A stretch of 5,054 nt of DNA from Rubritepida sp. (GTDB lineage: Bacteria; Pseudomonadota; Alphaproteobacteria; Acetobacterales; Acetobacteraceae), in contig SKWC01000193.1 in NCBI GenBank assembly GCA_007129145.1, positions 1 through 5,054 on the forward strand. The letters run 5' to 3'. The translations under genes were made by a program, and so were the position numbers. The notes under the pieces are model-generated. The model worked only from the letters and a program-made list of their open reading frames with translations, did no database searches and had not been told where the DNA came from. Below, in pieces: positions 1-5,054 of this stretch (positions within the stretch are counted from its first letter, which is position 1; each line of letters starts with the position of its first letter).

Positions 1-169
1 CGCCGGGCAGCCCTTCCAGCAGGGCGCGCGCGCCGGACCAGTCGAAGGGCGGCCCGGCGGCAAGGCCGGGCGGCAGTGCGGGCGGGGCGCGCAGGCGGGT
101 CGCGTCCTTCACGATCCGGGGGTGGCGCCCCAGCGGGCCCACGGCGGCGGTTGCGGCGCTTGACGACAC
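1..169 (-). CDS. N-terminal part of an unidentified protein, possibly an AMP-dependent acyl-CoA synthetase (runs off the left edge)
   Basis: This is the 5' end of a leftward gene, and 56 codons are visible. The start is GTG at 169-167. An in-frame stop (TAG, 202-200) lies upstream and no other start codon falls between them. A GAGGA Shine-Dalgarno sequence at 180-176 sits 6 bases before the GTG. Nearly every third codon position is G or C, as in the neighbouring genes, which supports real coding. The protein begins (V/M)SSSAATAAVGPLGRHPR. It continues as a Pro/Ala/Arg-rich stretch and ends in the window with FDWSGARALLEGLPG at about residues 42-56. No signal peptide or membrane segment is visible. 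The F-x-W-x-x-(A)R-x-x-L-x-G-L-P-G ending reminds me of the N-terminal region of some short acetyl/acyl-CoA synthetases, just before their first conserved block. That is recall from resemblance only, with no catalytic motif in view. That it is a gene is fairly sure; its function is not. Confidence 0.65.
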   Translation of the reverse strand, partial: MSSSAATAAVGPLGRHPRIVKDATRLRAPPALPPGLAAGPPFDWSGARALLEGLPG

Positions 170-317
170 CCGGCTTCCTCCCTTCGCGGTGCGCCGAGCC
201 TATGCCCGACCATTCCGGCCGCACCATGATCCCGATCAATGCGCGGGCCTGGAGGCTGGCCGATGGATCATCGGGCGCCGTCCGCAGAAGGCGGGCGGCC
301 CGGCCAGGGAGGGCAGC
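170..317. promoter_or_regulatory. Divergent intergenic spacer
   Basis: This spacer of 148 bases separates the leftward gene at 1-169 from the rightward SDR gene, so it should hold the promoters of both. I looked for -35/-10 pairs on both strands and found none good enough to name. A TTGACG at 160-165 has no acceptable -10 at the right distance and lies inside the leftward gene. No clear inverted repeat typical of an operator stands out. Rightward frames can be read through here from an ATG at 189 in the SDR frame, but the codon use is unlike the gene body and the good ribosome binding site is at 306-313. Confidence 0.35.
306..313 (+). promoter_or_regulatory. Ribosome binding site that fixes the SDR start
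   Basis: AGGGAGGG lies 4 bases before the ATG at 318 (GGAGG core, 5 bases). It selects this ATG over the in-frame ATG at 189, which would add 43 residues not expected for an SDR. Confidence 0.7.
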
Positions 318-1091
318 ATGGCACGGCGCGTGGAATCGAAGGTCGCCATCGTCACGGGTGGCGCGGTCGGCATCGGGCGCGCCTGCGTCCAGCGGCTGGC
401 CGAGGAAGGCGCGAAGGTCGGCATCCTGGACGTGCTGAAGCCCGAGGGCGAGGCGCTGGCCGCCGAACTGGCCGCCCGCGGGCTGGATGTGATGTTCCAG
501 CCCGTGGACGTGGCCGATGAGGCCGCGCTGAAGGCCGCGATCGACCGGGTCGCGGCGCGCTTCGGCGGGCTGCATGTGATGGTGAACAACGCCGGCATCT
601 CGGGCGCGCCCAAGCCGACCGATCAGGTCACCGAGGCCGAGTGGGACCGGGTGCAGTCCATCAACGTCAAGGGCGTCTTCTTCAGCACCAAGCACGCCAT
701 CGCGCACATGCGCGCGGCCGGCGGCGGCGCCATCGTGAACCTCTCCTCGATCGCGGGGATGGTCGGCGTGGGCGGGCTCGCGCCCTACCACGCGTCGAAG
801 GGCGCGGTCCGGCTGATGACGAAGAACGACGCCATCACCTATGCCCGCGACGGCATCCGGGTGAATTCGGTCCATCCCGGCTACATCTGGACGCCGATGG
901 TGGAGAAACACCTGAAATCCCTGGGCGGCGAGCTCGAGGCGTCGAGGGCCGCGGTGGGCGGGCTGCATCCGCTCGGCCATATGGGCGAGCCGGACGACAT
1001 CGCCTGGGCGGTGGTCTATCTCGCCTCGGATGAGGCGAAATTCGTCACCGGCGCGGAATTCGTGATCGACGGCGGCTACACCGCGCGCTGA
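318..1091 (+). CDS. Classical short-chain dehydrogenase/reductase (SDR), NAD-type
   Basis: This is a complete 257-residue oxidoreductase of the classical SDR family, close to the usual 250 or so. It is a cytosolic Rossmann-fold enzyme that interconverts an alcohol and a ketone using a nicotinamide cofactor. The visible motifs are the cofactor loop TGGAVGIG (residues 13-20), an Asp at the end of beta-2 (D38 in GILDV), VDV with D64, NNAG (90-93), N116 in SINVKG, S144 in NLSSIAG, and Y157-x-x-x-K161 in YHASK. N116, S144, Y157 and K161 form the complete catalytic tetrad. D38 suggests NAD(H) rather than NADP(H), because it would bind the adenine ribose hydroxyls. The C-terminus has HPGYIWTPM (186-194) and ends VIDGGYTAR, as in many SDRs. 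The overall style recalls cyclopentanol/cyclohexanol dehydrogenases and glucose-1-dehydrogenase-like SDRs, but the substrate cannot be read from the sequence. The next gene follows on the same strand after 136 bases and need not be co-transcribed. Confidence 0.95.
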   Translation: MARRVESKVAIVTGGAVGIGRACVQRLAEEGAKVGILDVLKPEGEALAAELAARGLDVMFQPVDVADEAALKAAIDRVAARFGGLHVMVNNAGISGAPKPTDQVTEAEWDRVQSINVKGVFFSTKHAIAHMRAAGGGAIVNLSSIAGMVGVGGLAPYHASKGAVRLMTKNDAITYARDGIRVNSVHPGYIWTPMVEKHLKSLGGELEASRAAVGGLHPLGHMGEPDDIAWAVVYLASDEAKFVTGAEFVIDGGYTAR

Positions 1092-1100
1092 AGCCTTACG

Positions 1101-1120
1101 GTTGCCGGAGTGCCGACAAC
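1101..1120 (+). other. Imperfect hairpin just after the SDR gene
   Basis: GTTGcCGG (1101-1108) can pair with CCGaCAAC (1113-1120), leaving a 4-base loop AGTG and one internal C/A mismatch. It starts 9 bases after the SDR stop codon. Its right arm shares bases 1119-1120 with the next stem (1119-1133), so the two cannot form fully at once. It could be part of the SDR transcript's 3' end or a processing/stability element. The role is inferred. Confidence 0.35.
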
Positions 1121-1142
1121 GCAATCTATGCGTGTTTTTCTT
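1119..1142 (+). terminator. Candidate intrinsic terminator of the SDR gene
   Basis: ACGCA (1119-1123) pairs perfectly with TGCGT (1129-1133) around a 5-base loop. One base later comes a T-rich run, TTTTTCTT (1135-1142). The order stem, then T-tract, is that of a rho-independent terminator. The stem is only 5 base pairs, so it would be weak. T-runs are very rare in this GC-rich window, which makes the arrangement more notable. Confidence 0.4.
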
Positions 1143-1170
1143 GGACAGGGACAATACCACAGGTCATCAT
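1142..1170 (+). promoter_or_regulatory. Candidate sigma-70-type promoter for the glycosyltransferase gene
   Basis: TGGACA (1142-1147, 5 of 6 matches to TTGACA) and CATCAT (1165-1170, 4 of 6 matches to TATAAT) are separated by an ideal 17 bases. Transcription would begin near 1177, giving a leader of about 50 bases before the ATG at 1228. It lies immediately after the terminator candidate, in the least GC-rich part of the window. This is a consensus match by eye only. Confidence 0.35.
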
Positions 1171-1227
1171 CGGGCGACACAAAATCCACCCGCGGGCGCA
1201 GCGCGCCCCTGCCGAGGCCCGATCCCG

Positions 1228-4200
1228 ATGTTCGACGCCGCCATCGCCCGCCACCTCTCCGAAGCCCGGATCTGCGACGGCAGGCTCCATCTCCTCGCCG
1301 ATCCGGAGGCGGTGGCCGCCGGGCTGCATGTCGCGCTGGGCGATCTCGCGCTGCCGCTGCTGCCGCTCGGGGCGGATGCGTCCGGGGCGGGCCGTCCCTT
1401 CGCCGCCGCCCTGCCGCTGCGCGCCACCCCCGATGCGGCAGAAGGACCACCTGGGGGACCACCCGGGGAGCAGCATGGCACGGCTTCGGTCACCCTGCTG
1501 AAGGAGGGCGACTGGGCGCTGCGCGGCGAGACGACCGCGATGGTCACCTTCCGCAAGACCGACGCGCCGCTGCTGGTGCCGGTCACCGAGGGGCTGGCGC
1601 TGCCGCCCGCCCGCGGGCGCCTCGCCCTCACGGGGCTGGTCGCGACGCATCGCTGCCTCGGCGCCGCGGTGGTGCTGGTGCAGCCGGCGCGGGGCGGCGA
1701 GGTGCGGCGGATCGAGATCCCGCTAGACCCCGCCTGCCTGGGCGGGCCGGACGAGGCCGGCTGGCAGCGGCTGGACATCGCGCTGGAGGATGTCGCGCCC
1801 GGCGACACGCTGCGGCTGTGCCTGCGCTTCGACGCCTGGCAGCAGGGCGCGCGGCAAGAGTGGCTGGCCATCGGCTTCGCCGCCCGGCTGCGGCTGCGCG
1901 AGGCCACGACAGGGGCGGCCCAGGCGGCGGCGCTGCATGAACCGCCCCCGCCCAGCCACCCCGCGATCCTGCCGCGGATCCTCCCGGGCGAGCGCGACCC
2001 GCGCCACCGCTGGTTCGAGGTGGAACTCCCCGCCGACCCGGCCGCGCTTGGCGGCCAGCCCGTGCTGCGCGGCGCGGGCATCGCCCTTCCCCTGCCCGCC
2101 CTGCCGGCCGCGCGCATCAGCGTGGTCCATGATGACGGGCACAGCCTGGTGCTGCGCGCCGACCGCCCGCTGGAGGTGCTGCTCTGCCTGAACCGCACGC
2201 CGGTGGCCCGGCTCGCGCTCGGGGCAGGGGAGACGCCGGTGCGCCTGCCCGCCGCCTGGCTGACGGGCGAGCCGACGGCGCTGGCGCTGCGCGACACCTC
2301 CAACAGCGCGACCCTGTTCCACACCGCCATCCTGCCCCCGCGCATCCTCACACCGGCCGAGACGCTGCCGCGCGAATCCAAGCCGGCCTATCCGCCCGCG
2401 CTCTTCGCCGCATCGGCATTCCGCTATGCCGCGCTGCGCGCCCACGCCGAACACCCGCGCCCCGGCATCCCGCCCGAGACGCTTGCGCGCGCGGTTTCGA
2501 TCCTTGAGGGCGGGCATGAACGGCTGCGCCCCGCGCCGCTGCATTTCCCGCATGTCGAGGCGCCCGAGGTCTCGGTCGTCATCCCCGCGCACAACCACTT
2601 CGCCGTGACCTATTCCTGCCTCTGTGCCCTGCTGCTGGCCTGGAACGAGGCGAGCTTCGAGGTGATCCTGGTGGACGACGGCTCGACCGACGCCACCGCG
2701 CGCATTGGCGAGGTGGTCCGCGGCATCACCATCATCCGCAACGAGGCGCCGCAGCGCTTCATCCGCGCCTGCAACGCCGGCGCCGCACAGGCGCGCGGGC
2801 GGCACATCGTGCTGCTGAACAACGACACCGAGCCGACGACGGGCTGGCTGGATGCGCTGCTGGACGCGATGCGCCGCTTCCCCCGCGCCGGCGCGGTGGG
2901 GGCGAAGCTGCTGTTCCCCGACGGGCGGCTGCAGGATGGCGGCGGCATCATCTGGGGCAACGGCAACCCCTGGAACTACGGCTACAACCAGAACCCGTGG
3001 GAGCCGCGCCACTGCTACGCCCGGCAGGTGGACTACCTCTCGGGCGCGGCGCTGATGACCACCCGCGCCATCTGGGAGGAGGTGGGCGGGCTGTCGGCCT
3101 ATCTGGAGCCCATGTATTTCGAGGACACGGATTTCTCCTTCAAGATCCGCGAGGCCGGCTACACCACCTGGTTCGTGCCCTCGGCCATCGTCTTCCACCA
3201 TGAGGGCAAGACCAGCGGCACCGACACGGCGCAGGGCTTCAAGCGCTTCCAGGAGGTGAACCGCCCGAAGTTCCGCCGCCGCTGGGTGCGCGCCTATGCC
3301 GGCCACGGGCCGGAGGGCCTGGCCCCCGACCTCGAGAAGGACCGCGGCATCATCGGCCGCGTGCTGTTCGTGGACTACACCACGCCCCGCCCCGACCAGG
3401 ACGCGGGCAGCTACGCCGCCTGGCAGGAGATCCGCCTGGTGCAGAGCCTGGGCTACAAGGTGACCTTCCTGCCCGAGAACCTCGCGCATTTCGGCAGCTA
3501 CACCACCGATTTCGAGAAGCAGGGCGTCGAGATGGTGGTGGCGCCCTTCGTGCTGTCGCTGGACGAGTTCATCGCCGCGCGCGGGGCCGAATTCGATGCG
3601 GTCTACATCACGCGCTACCATGTGGCGCAGAATGTGGTGCCGAAGATCCGGGCTGCGAATCCGCGCGCGCGCATCATCATGAACAACGCCGACCTGCACT
3701 TCCTGCGCGTGATGCGCGCCGCCCATGCCGAGGGCGACGCCGCGCGCATGGCCGAGGCCGAGCGCGTGCGCGAGGCCGAGATCGCGGCGATGCGCGCGGT
3801 GGACCTCGTGCTGTCCTATTCCGATGTCGAGCACGCGGTCATCCAGTCCCACACCCGCCACGGCGTGCGGGTGATGACCTGCCCCTGGGTGATCGAGCCG
3901 CCCGCGGCCGTGCCGGGCCGGCGGGGCCGGTCGGGGCTGTCCTTCCTGGGCGGCTTCCGCCACTTCCCCAATGCCGAGGGCATCCGCTGGATGGCGCGCG
4001 AGGTGATGCCCGCACTCGCCGCGCTGCGCCCCGACATCACGCTGTCCATCTACGGCTCGGGCATGACGGAGGAGGTGGAGGCCCTGGGCGGGCCCAACAT
4101 CCGCCCCATGGGCTTCGTCGAGGATGTCGCCGCGGCCTATGACCCGCACATGGTCTTCGTGGCGCCGCTGCTGTCGGGGGCGGGCATCAAGGGCAAGGTG

Positions 4201-4470
4201 CTGGGGGCCATGGCGGCCGGCATCCCCTGCGTGCTGTCGCCGCTGGCGGCCGAGGGGATCGGCCTCAGGCACGGGCATGACTGCCTGATCTGCCGCACCC
4301 CGCGCGAATGGGTGGACGCCATCCTGCGCCTGCACGCCGACCCGCCGCTGTGGAAGTCGATCGCCACCCATGCGCGCGAGTATGTGACCGAAGCCTACTC
4401 CTTCGCGCGCGGGCGCGAGCGGATGCGCGAGGCCTTCGAGGCGGTGGAGCTCTACGGCGTGCCGAGCTGA
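1228..4470 (+). CDS. Large bifunctional glycosyltransferase: beta-rich N-terminal region + GT2 domain + GT4-like domain
   Basis: This 1080-residue protein probably adds two sugars during surface polysaccharide (O-antigen, capsule or exopolysaccharide) synthesis. I chose ATG 1228, with a weak GAGG at 1214-1217. An in-frame TTG at 1102 would read through the AT-richer spacer, where codon use is poor. Residues 1-446 are not recognised. They look beta-strand-rich at about 85-215 and 260-370, then helical to about 437. The GT2 (GT-A) domain spans about 447-690. It shows VSVVIPAHN (448-456), VDDGS (482-486), the metal/nucleotide motif NNDTE (531-535), and FEDTDF with E632-D633, the likely acceptor/catalytic-base region. 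HHEGKTSGTDT from 657 is typical of O-antigen/rhamnosyltransferase-like GT2 proteins. The GT4-like (GT-B) domain spans about 710-1070. It begins RVLFVDY (711-717) with PDQDAGS (722-728). It also has FLGGFRHFPNAEG (906-918), GAGIKGKVLGAMAAG (984-998) and AAEGI (1007-1011). The usual Glu in the 'LEAMA' position is Gly993. There is no signal peptide or membrane helix, so it is probably cytoplasmic or membrane-peripheral. Donor and acceptor sugars are unknown. Confidence 0.9.
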   Translation: MFDAAIARHLSEARICDGRLHLLADPEAVAAGLHVALGDLALPLLPLGADASGAGRPFAAALPLRATPDAAEGPPGGPPGEQHGTASVTLLKEGDWALRGETTAMVTFRKTDAPLLVPVTEGLALPPARGRLALTGLVATHRCLGAAVVLVQPARGGEVRRIEIPLDPACLGGPDEAGWQRLDIALEDVAPGDTLRLCLRFDAWQQGARQEWLAIGFAARLRLREATTGAAQAAALHEPPPPSHPAILPRILPGERDPRHRWFEVELPADPAALGGQPVLRGAGIALPLPALPAARISVVHDDGHSLVLRADRPLEVLLCLNRTPVARLALGAGETPVRLPAAWLTGEPTALALRDTSNSATLFHTAILPPRILTPAETLPRESKPAYPPALFAASAFRYAALRAHAEHPRPGIPPETLARAVSILEGGHERLRPAPLHFPHVEAPEVSVVIPAHNHFAVTYSCLCALLLAWNEASFEVILVDDGSTDATARIGEVVRGITIIRNEAPQRFIRACNAGAAQARGRHIVLLNNDTEPTTGWLDALLDAMRRFPRAGAVGAKLLFPDGRLQDGGGIIWGNGNPWNYGYNQNPWEPRHCYARQVDYLSGAALMTTRAIWEEVGGLSAYLEPMYFEDTDFSFKIREAGYTTWFVPSAIVFHHEGKTSGTDTAQGFKRFQEVNRPKFRRRWVRAYAGHGPEGLAPDLEKDRGIIGRVLFVDYTTPRPDQDAGSYAAWQEIRLVQSLGYKVTFLPENLAHFGSYTTDFEKQGVEMVVAPFVLSLDEFIAARGAEFDAVYITRYHVAQNVVPKIRAANPRARIIMNNADLHFLRVMRAAHAEGDAARMAEAERVREAEIAAMRAVDLVLSYSDVEHAVIQSHTRHGVRVMTCPWVIEPPAAVPGRRGRSGLSFLGGFRHFPNAEGIRWMAREVMPALAALRPDITLSIYGSGMTEEVEALGGPNIRPMGFVEDVAAAYDPHMVFVAPLLSGAGIKGKVLGAMAAGIPCVLSPLAAEGIGLRHGHDCLICRTPREWVDAILRLHADPPLWKSIATHAREYVTEAYSFARGRERMREAFEAVELYGVPS
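1444..1467 (+). repeat. Tandem 12-base repeat inside the glycosyltransferase gene
   Basis: GGACCACCTGGG (1444-1455) is followed directly by GGACCACCCGGG (1456-1467), matching at 11 of 12 positions. It encodes GPPG-GPPG within AEGPPGGPPGEQHG, at about residues 72-85. Twelve bases keep the frame, so it reads as a small in-frame duplication. The result is a Pro/Gly linker between the first N-terminal segment and the beta-rich region. Confidence 0.7.
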
Positions 4471-4486
4471 GCCCTCCGGGCAGGGC
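4471..4486. terminator. Small GC hairpin between convergent genes (possible terminator)
   Basis: GCCCT (4471-4475) pairs with AGGGC (4482-4486) around a 6-base loop, directly after the glycosyltransferase stop codon. The convergent spacer is only 35 bases. There is no T-tract on either strand, so this is at best a weak or Rho-assisted terminator. Confidence 0.25.
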
Positions 4487-4505
4487 GCGGCCTGCGGCGG
4501 GCGGG

Positions 4506-5054
4506 TCAGCCTTCGAGCAGGGCCACCACCTGGGGCAGCAGCGCGGCATCGCCCACCGCCACCACCTCGCCCGGGCTGTCGAGCGTCAGCGCGCGGCCCT
4601 GCCAGTCGGTCATGCGCCCGCCCGCACCCTCGACCACCGGCACAAGGGCCGCCCAGTCCCAGGGCTTGAGCGTGCCCTCCACCACCACATCCACGAGGCC
4701 GAGGGCTAGCAGCCCATAGGCATAGCAGTCGCCGCCCCAGGTGACACGCCGCGCCGCGCCGCGCACACGCTCGAAGCGCGGGGCCTGGGCGGTGTCGAAG
4801 ATCTCGGGCGAGGTGGCGGAAAGCTCGGCCCGGGCGAGGCTGGCGCAAGGGCGGGTGCGGGGCGTGCCGCCGAAGGGCGAGGCGAAGCGCGTCCCCTGTC
4901 CCGCCAGGCCGACCCAGCGCTCGCCCGTCACGGGCTGGTCGATGAGCCCCAGCACGGGTACCCCGCGATGCAGCAGGCCGATCAGCGTGCCGTACAGCGG
5001 CCGCCCGGTGACGAAAGCGCGGGTGCCGTCGATCGGGTCGAGCACCCAGAGGTA
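4506..5054 (-). CDS. hisN: Histidinol-phosphatase of the inositol monophosphatase family (C-terminal 182 residues; N-terminus beyond the right edge)
   Basis: This is a cytosolic Mg2+-dependent phosphatase. HisN-type members remove phosphate from L-histidinol phosphate, the penultimate stage of histidine synthesis. The visible part starts in phase at the right edge with YLWVLDPIDGT, the family's W-x-x-D-P-I-D-G-T metal-binding motif (D6 and D9 of the visible part). The second motif, WDWAA followed by GAGG, begins at visible residue 132, with D133 the third metal ligand. Two segments favour HisN over inositol-1-phosphatase or CysQ: GLIDQPVTGERWVG (about 36-49) and WGGDCYAYGLLALG (about 106-119). 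I know both patterns from HisN-type proteins of alphaproteobacteria and actinobacteria. Family members are about 260 residues, so roughly 75-80 are missing, including the start and the upstream metal-binding Glu. The gene converges on the glycosyltransferase with 35 bases between stop codons. The family call is very sure; the histidinol-phosphate substrate is likely but inferred. Confidence 0.88.
   Translation of the reverse strand, partial: YLWVLDPIDGTRAFVTGRPLYGTLIGLLHRGVPVLGLIDQPVTGERWVGLAGQGTRFASPFGGTPRTRPCASLARAELSATSPEIFDTAQAPRFERVRGAARRVTWGGDCYAYGLLALGLVDVVVEGTLKPWDWAALVPVVEGAGGRMTDWQGRALTLDSPGEVVAVGDAALLPQVVALLEG

Noticed and set aside
160..188. TTGACG at 160-165 as a -35 box for the SDR gene
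   Set aside because: No -10-like hexamer lies 16-18 bases downstream (the sequence there is CTTCGC-like), and it lies in the coding part of the leftward gene.
189..317. N-terminal extension of the SDR from the in-frame ATG at 189
   Set aside because: SDRs of this type start a few residues before the TGxxxGxG loop, as with ATG 318. The strong AGGGAGGG site is directly before 318, and the extension has Arg/Trp-rich, non-coding-like codon use.
1102..1227. Earlier TTG start for the glycosyltransferase
   Set aside because: The 42 extra codons (LPECRQRNLCVFF...) use A/T-ending codons unlike the rest of the gene. They cover the hairpins, T-tract and promoter candidate.
1470..1484. GCAGCATGGCACGGC inside the glycosyltransferase gene, an exact 15-base copy of the SDR start region at 313-327
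   Set aside because: The ATG in it is out of frame with the glycosyltransferase and meets a stop within a few codons. A single 15-base match in GC-rich DNA is close to what chance allows.
1723..4848. Very long open frame of about 1041 residues on the minus strand
   Set aside because: It lies antisense to the glycosyltransferase and runs on into the hisN region in another frame. Its product is a low-complexity His/Arg/Gly/Ala-rich sequence with no recognisable motif. Long stop-free antisense frames are expected at this GC content.

Overview
The window is GC-rich chromosomal DNA. Every reading frame that looks coding has third codon positions almost entirely G or C. This, the gene types and the protein style suggest an alphaproteobacterium, most likely Acetobacteraceae (Roseomonas-like). 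That placement is an inference from composition and family resemblance, not from a marker gene. I see no mobile element, tRNA, rRNA or CRISPR array.

Layout, left to right. (1) Positions 1-169, minus strand: the first 56 codons of a gene that leaves the window. It has a GTG start and a good ribosome binding site, and its identity is uncertain. (2) Positions 170-317: a divergent spacer with no convincing promoter. (3) Positions 318-1091, plus strand: a complete classical short-chain dehydrogenase/reductase (SDR) of 257 residues, probably NAD-dependent. (4) Positions 1092-1227: an AT-richer spacer with overlapping hairpins, a T-tract (terminator candidate) and a plausible sigma-70-type promoter for the next gene. 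(5) Positions 1228-4470, plus strand: one very large glycosyltransferase of 1080 residues. It joins an unrecognised beta-rich N-terminal region of about 445 residues, a GT2 (GT-A fold) domain of the O-antigen/rhamnosyltransferase type and a GT4-like (GT-B fold) domain. (6) Positions 4471-4505: a short convergent spacer with a small GC hairpin. (7) Positions 4506-5054, minus strand: the C-terminal 182 residues of an inositol-monophosphatase-family enzyme, best matched to HisN-type histidinol-phosphatase.

The genes do not form an obvious single pathway. The SDR and the glycosyltransferase share a strand, but the hairpin/T-tract and separate promoter candidate between them suggest separate transcription units. 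The outer two genes are both on the minus strand and belong to other units. The glycosyltransferase probably works in cell-surface polysaccharide assembly. HisN would serve histidine synthesis, and the SDR oxidises or reduces an unknown alcohol/ketone pair. The glycosyltransferase is the item most worth attention, because of its uncharacterised N-terminal half and a GT4 signature lacking the usual glutamate. I found no evidence for a wholly new multi-gene system.
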